Shown: positions 1 through 7,339 of the stretch, piece after piece
Position numbering within the stretch: position 1 is the first letter of the stretch
Layout of the letters: every line of letters starts with the position of its first letter
Assembly (NCBI GenBank): GCA_964468725.1
Contig: CAYXVU010000143.1
Location: 1-15,941, forward strand
Reading direction: 5' to 3'
DNA length: 15,941 nt
DNA from: CAYXVU01 sp964468725
GTDB taxonomy: Bacteria > Acidobacteriota > Blastocatellia > UBA7656
Program-made: the position numbers and the translations under genes
The notes under the pieces: generated by a model
Database searches by the model: none
The model's input: only the letters and a program-made list of their open reading frames with translations
Told to the model about the DNA's origin: nothing

Positions 1-1229
1 AAAAATTCTTTGATGTTCTTGCCAATCAGGTGTTCAGGCGGCTCGACCAAATCGAGCGGATCAGAGACTCGAACATCCAAAGTCGTTCCGTCTCCGCTAT
101 GCAAAAACATTAAATCCGGGATCGCTTCGATCAAAGCGCGATTGCGCGCTTCGCTTTGGCGTAAGGACTCTTCAATGCGCCGACGTTGCGTAATATCGAA
201 GGAGGTCAAGAGCACCGCCGATTCATCTTTGAAGCGAATCAGGGATGCCGTATTGCTGGCCCATCGTGCTTCGCCCGACTTGGTCATGATCTTCATCTCG
301 TAATGCGCCGATAGCGTTTCGCCCCGCATCCGCGCAATGCCGCGTTGACGCATCGCGTCACGATGATCCGGGTGAACCAGAATAAAAGGGTCTTGACCGG
401 TCAATTCCAGCTGCGTATATCCGGTTACCTTTTCTGTCGCCGGATTCATATACAGCACGCGCTTCACATTGTGGATGATGATCGAGGCTGCCGAATCCTC
501 CGCCAAAGTGCGAAAGAGAGCTTCGCTTTCGCGCAAAGCTCCGGCAGCGGCGTCTGCTTTGGCGCGCTCTTCTTCGAGCATCCAAACCACCAAACCCAAC
601 CCCATCAGAGACTGAATCAGAACATTCACTAAACTGAAGTGACGCAAATCGGGCAGCTCGGTTAGCAACCGCAACACAAAAGCGACATAGAAGAGTTGGT
701 AGAAGCTGAAGGCGACAAAGGCCCAGCCAACCAGCCGATGGCCGATGCGACCTTTTTTTGAGTGGCGCAGAATCAAAAACGCGCCCCCCAATAAGACCAC
801 TCCAGCAATCAGGCAGCGAACGCCCACCGGCCATAGAAACCGCGAATCGGTAAACTCCGGTTGGATCACCGTCATCAGGCTGGTTCCCACAGCGAGAGTG
901 GCCCCGCTCCCCAAACAAATCCGCAACCATTTCACCGAACTGAGCCTGCCAGTCGCTATCTCATATGCGCCGAAGAGCAGCCAGATTATCTGTCCGTATC
1001 CGACCAGCAGAGAGAGCAGCAGAACGCCCCAACGCAGCAGGCTATGGTGGCTGAAGTGCGGGTACAGATAGACGCTCGATACGGCGTTTGCCAACAAGAT
1101 CACATAGGCGAACCAACTCTGCGCCCATAGCTTGAGGTAGTTCTGGCGATAGGCTCTATAAAAATAGGCCAACACCAGAGTAATTGCGATAGCTTCGCCA
1201 CACTGCAATAAGAAGACTGTACCCAACAT
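1..1229 (-). CDS. Seven-helix membrane sensor with PAS domains (partial, runs off left edge)
   Basis: The gene reads leftward from ATG 1229-1227 and is open to the edge: 409 codons are present and the C-terminus is missing. Residues 1-217 form about seven hydrophobic segments (near 4-24, 36-53, 65-88, 99-122, 133-154, 164-188 and 198-217). A charged linker (218-237) follows, then a PAS domain at about 238-350 with the typical core (YMNPATEKVTGY, HPDHRD, DITQRRRIEESL). A second PAS-like segment starts at about 360 and is cut off. The layout suggests a membrane signal receptor whose output (histidine kinase, GGDEF or other) lies outside the window. PAS domains usually sense a ligand, redox state or light; nothing here says which. 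No strong Shine-Dalgarno precedes the start. The frame stays open upstream to about 1352, but no better start codon is seen. The PAS fold assignment is secure; the helix count is read from hydrophobicity only. Confidence 0.85.
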   Translation of the reverse strand, partial: MLGTVFLLQCGEAIAITLVLAYFYRAYRQNYLKLWAQSWFAYVILLANAVSSVYLYPHFSHHSLLRWGVLLLSLLVGYGQIIWLLFGAYEIATGRLSSVKWLRICLGSGATLAVGTSLMTVIQPEFTDSRFLWPVGVRCLIAGVVLLGGAFLILRHSKKGRIGHRLVGWAFVAFSFYQLFYVAFVLRLLTELPDLRHFSLVNVLIQSLMGLGLVVWMLEEERAKADAAAGALRESEALFRTLAEDSAASIIIHNVKRVLYMNPATEKVTGYTQLELTGQDPFILVHPDHRDAMRQRGIARMRGETLSAHYEMKIMTKSGEARWASNTASLIRFKDESAVLLTSFDITQRRRIEESLRQSEARNRALIEAIPDLMFLHSGDGTTLDVRVSDPLDLVEPPEHLIGKNIKEF

Positions 1230-1343
1230 AGCTTGCGGTTTGATAGTTCTTTGCGCTTGAGGGGCGCACCCAATTGGCCAAGGCCCACGCTCGCTCGCGT
1301 GCTTCTTCGACTTCGTTTTATTGAATTGTGTGGTGTAGGGGCT

Positions 1344-1400
1344 GACTATTCAGTGGTGACTATACTCCTTATTCCTGATTCTGAAAACTGAAATTTTCAG
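1344..1400. repeat. Degenerate heptad-periodic intergenic sequence with a small hairpin
   Basis: Between the VWA gene and the sensor gene, GACTAT recurs exactly 14 bases apart (1344 and 1358), and CTGAAAA/CTGAAAT repeats 7 bases apart (1381 and 1388). A 7-bp inverted repeat (CTGAAAA 1381-1387, TTTTCAG 1394-1400, 6-base loop) lies in the same place, just past the stop codon of the VWA gene. There is no U-run after it on the minus strand, so it is a poor intrinsic terminator. Periodicity resembles that seen at 4353-4437 and 13108-13179. Confidence 0.4.
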
Positions 1401-1427
1401 CTTCGGCTCAACAAAATCTGAAGCTCT

Positions 1428-4352
1428 CTATTCTCTTCTTTTGCGTCGGGCTTCAAGTAATTTGCTGGCCAATGGGCGAGTCGCTTCTGCGGGCTTGTCT
1501 TCTGCACTCGGTTCACTTGCCAGTGTGCTGGCTGCCATCCGCACTGCTGCTATCCCCGCCTCTTCTCGCATCAAACCAGCTTGCGCTTCTGACTCTCTCG
1601 CAGCCTTGCTCTCTGTATTCGTCGGCGTTGCCGCCGCGCCGCTTAGTCGCACGCGACGACGTGAGGCTTTCAACTGGCCGAGCGAAGCAGTGGCTTCCTC
1701 TGTTTCCAAAACCTTAGCGCGCCGCACTCTCGCCCATATCCAATCCCGTGCCTCCTCGAATTGCTCTCGCGTAAGGTGCAACCGACGAATGCCGACATCA
1801 ATGAGCAACAACCATAAGGCCAGCAGCAACAGCAAAGACCAAATCTCATGCGGTTTGGTCTTCGTCCGCTGCGGTTCAAAGAGGTTCAACGAATTGTCTG
1901 CCGTCTCGCTCATCATCTGCCCGCCCGTCGCTTCGCTCACTTCCGCCAGCAGATTCGCATCTGCATCGGCGATGCTGAATTCCGGCGAGTAAGAATTTAC
2001 GGCTCCGGCAACCGGCGCGCTCTGACCGCCCTCCTCGCTGATGCTCACTAAGTATGCGCCGCGCGCCGTCGCCGCAAATTGACCTTCGTAACGGCCAGCT
2101 TCCGTTTGTTCCAACGGAATATCCGAGGCCGACAAATCCGGCGCGACAATATGAGCGCGCAAGCGTAGGTTGTTTTTATAGCGACCTTCGGGGGTAACCG
2201 CCTCAACGATGACGCGACCCGATCCGGTATTGACTTCGACACGCGGCGTCAGGTCGCTTGCGCCTTCACGCCTCAGCGTCTCTCTGAGCGCCTGCGTCCA
2301 AAATTGTCCGAAGCCGGTCCACCCCATCCACCCGGCAGCCCAGCGTGGCTTGGCATCCGCAGTAAACGCCGCCGACCGACCGAGTCCATATTGCCAGATG
2401 GCATAGAGTGGATCATCTTTGTGGGTGAAGAGCGAAGTGATCGCCGGTGACTGCACCGAATCTCGTTCGGCAGTACCAACGTAGCCGTTCAATTGCGGCG
2501 CGGTATTCCAATCAATGCCGTTAGTCGCCTGCGTCGGGCGCACCAGTTTGGGCACAAACGGCTCTTCAATAATCGTCTCGCGCGATGCAAGAAAGGCTTC
2601 GCTGGTAAAGATGCGCGGGAAACTCTCCGGGCTATCGGTCGCATAAAATCGCCCGCCGCCAATTTTGGCGAGCGACTGCATGGTTTGAATGTCTGCGCCC
2701 GGTTCAATCGCCACGCTGGTCAGCGTCATTCCTGCATCGGAGATCGCTTTGGCAACCGATGCGGGGTTCGGCCCTTCGCTCATTCCATCCGAAAGCAGAA
2801 TGATATGTTTGATCTGTGCGTCGCTTTGTGACAGCCGCTCGTAAGCCATCTGCAAACCGGGATAGATATTGGTTCCGCCGTCAGCAGCAATCGCGTTGAT
2901 TCGATCAATGATCGCTCTCTTATTTTCGACTTTTGTCAGCTCCACGACTTCCGTTGCTTGACCATCGAAAGCGATCACACCAACCGAATCGCGGTCTGAC
3001 AAAAAGTCTACGGTCGCAGAAGCGGCTTCAGCAGCCAGTTCCATCTTCTGCCCGGACATTGAGCCGGACTTATCCATTACCAGAGCAATGGCGAGGCTCG
3101 GAAAATGTTTCTTCTGCCGTACATCCAACGATACCGGCAACGTCTCCTCAATCGGGGTTTTGTAATATCCCCCCGGCCCGAAACTTTGATCGCCGCCAAT
3201 CATCATGAACCCGCCGCCAAGATCGCGCACATAGCTTTGCACCATCTTCATCTGATTCTTGGTGAGCGCCGCAGCCGGAACATTATCGAAGACGACGAGG
3301 TCATAGTCCTGAAAGCCTGCCAAGCTGATCGGCACGCTTTGATACGAGCGCACGGTAGCGGCAAAACTGCCTTCTGCTAGCACCCGCAGCATCGCCGGTG
3401 AGGGCTGCGTGTCCCCATACAGATAGAGCGTTTTCGGGCGACCCTGCACAACGGTAAAGGCTTCGCGCGCATTGTTCTGTTTGAAGCTATCGGCGCCGAG
3501 TGCTTCGACTTCGGCGCGGTAGGTATAAAAGCCCTTCTCTTCGTTGCGCTGCGGCAACACAAAGACGTTCTCGCCCGCCGCCGTCAACTCGACCTGGCGT
3601 TCAGCGACCAATGAATCATTACGAAAGACACGCAAGGTGGCAGTCGTATCCAGCGTACTGTCAACCGCAACCTTCAAATCGAAAGACTCGCCTTCGGCGG
3701 CCATCTCCGGGGCGTTCAATTCGCGCACCGCGACCTCTTGATGTTGCCCCGCACCTTCGCTGACCGTGCGTAGCGCGCGCGTGTAGACAGCGATGGCTTC
3801 GGCGCGCAACAAAGGCGCTTCACGGAGCGCGCTTTCGAGATTTTCGTTGCCATCAGAAATCAGCACGATACGCCCGGAGGCATCTTCGGGAACAAGCGCC
3901 GCTGCCAGACGCAACGCGCCCGCAAAATTTGTATAGTCGCGCGGCGGATTCGAACTGATCTCTGACAGCCGCCAATTGCCGAGCAACTCTTTGCGCGTTG
4001 GCGCAAGTTCAACGGCAGCATCACGCCCAAAGGCGATGACACAGAGGTAATCGCGCGACCCCGCGCGCTCGATTTCGCGGTTGATGAAGTCAATGGCTGT
4101 GCGCTGCTCCTCCTGCGCCACACTCGATGACACATCTACTAGAAACATCACCGCAACATCGCGCGATGAACTTCGTAAGCGTAATCCGGCAAGCGCCAGC
4201 ACGCATAGCAAGACGAGCAGAGAGCGCGCCAGAATCGCTGCCCACGCGCGCCCGCGTGAGAGATTCGCCAGACTATGGCGCGCCAAATAGATCGCTGCCG
4301 GAATCAGCAGCAGAAGAATCAACGCCCCCGCATTGGTAAACTCGATTCCCAT
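1428..4352 (-). CDS. Membrane protein with two VWA domains around a GATase1-like domain
   Basis: A 974-aa membrane protein. Start chosen at ATG 4352: the protein then begins MGIEFTN followed at once by a membrane helix. The 46 codons upstream (to ATG 4490) overlap the neighbouring gene and read like non-coding sequence. Order of parts: helices at about 8-25 and 37-57; a first VWA domain with a MIDAS-like D73-V-S-S-S77 and ISDG at 165-168; a beta-sandwich-like stretch; a glutamine-amidotransferase-like domain at about 305-405 (YLYGD, FDNVPA, GGGFMMIGGDQSFGPGGY) with no obvious catalytic Cys; a second VWA domain with D427-K-S-G-S431 and LSDG at 520-523; a further beta-rich region; a last helix at about 836-854; and an Ala/Arg/Glu-rich tail of about 120 residues. 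The order VWA / GATase1-like / VWA matches a known family of membrane VWA proteins of uncertain role. By analogy with BatA-type proteins it may help assemble an envelope complex. It lies 85 bp downstream of a BatA-like gene, probably in the same transcript. Confidence 0.88.
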   Translation of the reverse strand: MGIEFTNAGALILLLLIPAAIYLARHSLANLSRGRAWAAILARSLLVLLCVLALAGLRLRSSSRDVAVMFLVDVSSSVAQEEQRTAIDFINREIERAGSRDYLCVIAFGRDAAVELAPTRKELLGNWRLSEISSNPPRDYTNFAGALRLAAALVPEDASGRIVLISDGNENLESALREAPLLRAEAIAVYTRALRTVSEGAGQHQEVAVRELNAPEMAAEGESFDLKVAVDSTLDTTATLRVFRNDSLVAERQVELTAAGENVFVLPQRNEEKGFYTYRAEVEALGADSFKQNNAREAFTVVQGRPKTLYLYGDTQPSPAMLRVLAEGSFAATVRSYQSVPISLAGFQDYDLVVFDNVPAAALTKNQMKMVQSYVRDLGGGFMMIGGDQSFGPGGYYKTPIEETLPVSLDVRQKKHFPSLAIALVMDKSGSMSGQKMELAAEAASATVDFLSDRDSVGVIAFDGQATEVVELTKVENKRAIIDRINAIAADGGTNIYPGLQMAYERLSQSDAQIKHIILLSDGMSEGPNPASVAKAISDAGMTLTSVAIEPGADIQTMQSLAKIGGGRFYATDSPESFPRIFTSEAFLASRETIIEEPFVPKLVRPTQATNGIDWNTAPQLNGYVGTAERDSVQSPAITSLFTHKDDPLYAIWQYGLGRSAAFTADAKPRWAAGWMGWTGFGQFWTQALRETLRREGASDLTPRVEVNTGSGRVIVEAVTPEGRYKNNLRLRAHIVAPDLSASDIPLEQTEAGRYEGQFAATARGAYLVSISEEGGQSAPVAGAVNSYSPEFSIADADANLLAEVSEATGGQMMSETADNSLNLFEPQRTKTKPHEIWSLLLLLALWLLLIDVGIRRLHLTREQFEEARDWIWARVRRAKVLETEEATASLGQLKASRRRVRLSGAAATPTNTESKAARESEAQAGLMREEAGIAAVRMAASTLASEPSAEDKPAEATRPLASKLLEARRKRRE

Positions 4353-4437
4353 CGGTTGTCTGCTATCCGTTGTCGCATATCGCTTGGCAGATGGCGATTG
4401 CCGGTCGGTTTTTGATAACGGGCAACGGATATCTGCC
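4353..4437. repeat. Heptad-periodic spacer with two interleaved inverted repeats
   Basis: The 85-bp spacer between the two VWA genes holds CGGTTGT and CCGTTGT 14 bases apart (4353, 4367), and GATAACG-GGCAACG as adjacent heptads (4414-4427). Two perfect inverted repeats cross each other: ATCCGTTG (4365-4372) with CAACGGAT (4423-4430), and GGCAGAT (4386-4392) with ATCTGCC (4431-4437). In the minus-strand mRNA the two stems would exclude each other or form a pseudoknot just before the ATG at 4352. No good Shine-Dalgarno is visible in front of that ATG. Confidence 0.45.
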
Positions 4438-6294
4438 TTATGAGGCGACTCGCCTGTGATACACCCACCACTCGAATGCCAATACGGCAAGCGCCAAGAT
4501 CGCTGCCCACTTCCAGACTTCGCGTTCCGCGTTGAAGTCCTCAGCTTGCCCGCTCACTACGCCCTCGCGCGTTTGAATCGAATCGCGCGGCGCAGTATCC
4601 GATTCGGCTTCGCTCAGCAAACTGACGGCAAACGGTTGCACGCCCTCTGCCTGATACAGCCCAGCCCGCATCGTGTCCGCAAAGACGGCGAGGCCATCGC
4701 GCGTCTCAACTTCACGCGTCTCTCCGTCGGGCGTTTTCAGACTTACATTCGCCGCTGCTGTGCGCAAGGTGATGGGCTGACCGGCGCGCACAACGCGTTC
4801 TTCGGAAGCCTGCCCGCCTCCCGTCAGCCATCCAATCGAGTTAGCAAGCAAGATCGGGAACTCAACTTTCAAAGGCAAATCACTCTTCGCTAAATCAAAG
4901 CTCAGCATCACCGCGCGGCGGCCTTCGTTTTCACCGGCAAAGATCAGGCCGCCGGTCGCACTGCCAACGACAGGCCGCAACCAAGCGGCGGCAGTGCGTT
5001 CGGGCACGCTCTCAAGATGAAGGTCGGCGTAGCTCAGATAGGCATTCACAGGATGGGCGCGATCAATGGATGCGATGTGAGGTTGCTGACGCTCGCTGAT
5101 GGTTTGCCACAGCCCAGCAACGTCGGCGGGATGAATGGCTAAAATCGGTTTTTTGCTGTCCAGAACATCTTGTCGAATCGCGCCTTCGCTGACGATGCAG
5201 TCAACCTGTGAGAGGTCGCTGATGGCATCCAATCTGCGCACATCCAGACTGCTGTTGACCGCAAGCGCCCGAATCACAAAGGGATTGTCGCTGCTCACGG
5301 CTACGCGCGGCAGTTGCGCGCCCGGTAGAAAGGCGTACGCAAGGTCGTCGCTTGCCAGATCATCATCGCTAACTAGTTTTACCTCTACAAGCCCTCCACT
5401 TTCCGGCAGCCCATCAAAGATCAGAGCCGCGCGTCCCTTCGCTTCCACACTCACCGCCCGCGCGTCTACCAACTGATTGTCGAGTCGAAGTTCGAGGCTG
5501 ATCGTGCGCGACTGCTCGCTGAAATTAGCAACGGAAGCGAACAACTCATGGCGATTGCCGGAAGGAGAAGGCCGCGAATTCAAGGCGACAATCCCCACAT
5601 TCTCCGCGCGCTTTCCGACCTGCACGAAGCGAACACCAACTTGGCGCGCAGCCGAAAGATTCACAGAGGTCGCAGTCGAAGATGGCGAGCGAGCTGCGGT
5701 GCCGGGGCCGCTGCCATCGCTAATAATGACGAGGTTGGCATCGCGCTCGGCTTTTGCGATTTGGCTGGCGAGTTGGAGCGCGTCGGCGAGATTGCCTGCC
5801 ACATCCGTTTCAGTGATTGCGCCGATTGCCGACGCCAGCGCCGCGCGATCTGATGTGAGGGCGCTGCGCACCGTGACGCGCGCGGCACTCTCGATGATCG
5901 CGGCACGCTCATCGCCAGACAGGCTATCAACCATTTCGAGCGCCAGTTGTTTGGCGCGTTCAAGCCGCGTTTTGCCATCTTCATCGCGCGCGCTCATGCT
6001 TGCCGTCGCATCAATCACAATCACGCTGTTACCCGCAGCCAGTGCGCGCGTCGTCAAGAGAGGGCGAGCCAGCGCCAAGACCAGAGCGGCGAGCGCAATG
6101 AGTTGCAACAGCATCAAGAGGCTGCGGCGGAGCCTTTTGAAAGGGGTATTGGCTTCCAAATCGTCAAGCGCGCGTTGCCACAAAAACACGCTGGGAACAA
6201 CGCGGCGTTGGCGTTTGATTTTGAGCAGGTAAAAGAAGATGATGACGGCGCTCAGTAACAACCACCAGAACGCGCCTACCGAAAGAAATTTCAT
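4438..6294 (-). CDS. BatA-like aerotolerance-regulator-type VWA membrane protein
   Basis: A 618-aa protein. It begins with a hydrophobic segment at 7-24, a short basic stretch (KIKRQRR) and a second helix at about 60-78. This is the N-terminal signature of BatA/aerotolerance regulator proteins (VPSVFLWQRAL motif). A VWA domain follows, with MIDAS residues D95-A-T-A-S99 (the first Ser of DxSxS is replaced by Thr) and ISDG at 191-194. The middle is beta-rich, and a C-terminal helix lies at about 593-611 before the basic end HRRVAS. The VWA domain lies between membrane anchors, so it probably faces one compartment as part of an envelope complex. Family members commonly sit beside MoxR ATPase and DUF58 genes. 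Here only the second VWA protein follows (85 bp downstream), and a divergent PAP2 gene lies upstream. No strong ribosome-binding site precedes ATG 6294. Family assignment is good; function in the cell is unknown. Confidence 0.88.
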   Translation of the reverse strand: MKFLSVGAFWWLLLSAVIIFFYLLKIKRQRRVVPSVFLWQRALDDLEANTPFKRLRRSLLMLLQLIALAALVLALARPLLTTRALAAGNSVIVIDATASMSARDEDGKTRLERAKQLALEMVDSLSGDERAAIIESAARVTVRSALTSDRAALASAIGAITETDVAGNLADALQLASQIAKAERDANLVIISDGSGPGTAARSPSSTATSVNLSAARQVGVRFVQVGKRAENVGIVALNSRPSPSGNRHELFASVANFSEQSRTISLELRLDNQLVDARAVSVEAKGRAALIFDGLPESGGLVEVKLVSDDDLASDDLAYAFLPGAQLPRVAVSSDNPFVIRALAVNSSLDVRRLDAISDLSQVDCIVSEGAIRQDVLDSKKPILAIHPADVAGLWQTISERQQPHIASIDRAHPVNAYLSYADLHLESVPERTAAAWLRPVVGSATGGLIFAGENEGRRAVMLSFDLAKSDLPLKVEFPILLANSIGWLTGGGQASEERVVRAGQPITLRTAAANVSLKTPDGETREVETRDGLAVFADTMRAGLYQAEGVQPFAVSLLSEAESDTAPRDSIQTREGVVSGQAEDFNAEREVWKWAAILALAVLAFEWWVYHRRVAS

Positions 6295-6597
6295 AGCTTC
6301 AAGTCAATCATTGGTTGCAGGTTGAACGCCACAGGGTAACTCAATGCGCCGGTTCTCAACCTTCAGCTTGCGCCGCATCTGCACATCGCTTGTGAATTCA
6401 ACTCTCTTTCATCGGCTGAAGTATCGCATGGCAGGGATGAATCTTCTACAGACCGCTCTCTTTTTCGTCGGTTTGCGGATGCTCATCGCTGCTCTTCTCC
6501 TGCCCGGAAATCGCAATTCGTGTTACCATCTCGGCAATACGTCAGCCGGGCAATGAAGGTTTGGCGAATTCCGAGTGCGCGCAGAAACGATTCCCTC
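6295..6597. other. Divergent intergenic region, no supported gene
   Basis: About 300 bp separate the leftward BatA-like gene from the rightward PAP2 gene, so promoters for both should lie here. I find no convincing -35/-10 pair and no long inverted repeat. A 70-codon plus-strand frame (6344-6556) has a hydrophobic stretch and ends with TGA overlapping a possible PAP2 ATG at 6553 (ATGA). Its Ser/Arg/Leu-rich composition does not persuade me that it is coding. Confidence 0.5.
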
Positions 6598-7325
6598 ATG
6601 GATGAAGCTATGGACGCAATTGACAACAGAGATGGTGAAAGCGAAATCACTGTCCCCTCGCGGCGCGCGTTGATTCGCGCTCGCTGGGCAGAAATCGTGC
6701 TGGCCACGACTCTCGCGCTTTACAGTATCCTTGCCGTACTTGCCTATCGGTATGCGTATTTCGGTTGGGATGTCGAACTGGCACGCTCGATTCAAGCGAT
6801 TTCGATTCCCGGCTTCAAAACGGTTATGACAGCCGTCTCGGTTCTGGGCAACGGTTTGGTTCCATGGGTGATGGTAACGCTGACGGGCAGCGCGCTGGTA
6901 GTGAAACAGCTTCGTCTTGAAGGGCTGATTTGGGTGTCGGGCGTCGGGTTGGGCACGGTATTGGAGNNNNNNNNNNGATGAAAGCCGTAGTAGATCGCCC
7001 GCGCCCGACGATCTCCGCCGTTCAGGTATTCGGCCAGTTTCGCCATGAAAGTTTTCCTTCGGGGCATGTCTTCTTCTATGTCAGCTACTTCGGTTTTCTC
7101 TTATTCCTGCTCTACGTGCTGCTCAAGCCCGGCAGGTGGCGTCGTGCTTTGTTGCTCATCTTTAGTCTGCCGCTTGTCTCAATCGGCGTATCGCGCGTTT
7201 ATCTGGGGGCGCATTGGCCAAGCGATGTCATCGGCGCATACTTGGTTGGCGGCGCGTGGCTGCTCCTCATGATCGAAACCTATCGCAGAACAAAAGCGCG
7301 TCAAAGATTGAAGGCCGAAGAGTGA
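6598..7325 (+). CDS. PAP2-family membrane phosphatase (interrupted by an assembly gap)
   Basis: The protein reads in two frames joined across ten N. The left part carries membrane helices (for example AEIVLATTLALYSILAVLAY). The right part carries all three PAP2 signature motifs: K-x6-RP (KAVVDRPRP), PSGH, and SR-x5-H-x3-D (SRVYLGAHWPSD). These supply the phosphate-binding residues and the nucleophilic His of lipid phosphatases, such as undecaprenyl-pyrophosphate or phosphatidylglycerophosphate phosphatases. The substrate cannot be told from sequence. Start is uncertain: ATG 6598 is used here; ATG 6553 and GTG 6520 are in frame upstream, and ATG 6610 is in frame downstream with a weak GGATGA before it. 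The frame change is best explained by an estimated gap length, not by a mutation, because the product is intact on both sides. The stop codon overlaps or nearly touches nagA, so the two genes are probably cotranscribed. Confidence 0.85.
6967..6976. other. Assembly gap (10 N) inside the PAP2 gene
   Basis: Ten undetermined bases lie between the GTVLE codons and the MKAVVDRPRP codons. The frames on the two sides differ, so the true length should be 2 modulo 3 (8, 11 and so on) if the gene is intact. Confidence 0.95.
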
Positions 7326-7339
7326 AGGTCGCTGATGGT

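Noticed and set aside
358..930. 190-codon minus-strand frame
   Set aside because: It is the wrong frame of the 7TM-PAS gene, which reads through the same bases with clear helices and PAS motifs.
5477..6232. 251-codon plus-strand frame opposite the BatA-like gene
   Set aside because: Ser/Arg/Ala-rich antisense shadow; the minus strand carries a recognisable BatA N-terminus and VWA domain.
6344..6556. 70-codon plus-strand frame whose TGA overlaps a possible PAP2 ATG (ATGA)
   Set aside because: It has a hydrophobic stretch and weak AGGG before the ATG, but an otherwise Ser/Arg/Leu-rich composition with no family likeness. The overlap may be chance, and the PAP2 start is itself unsure.
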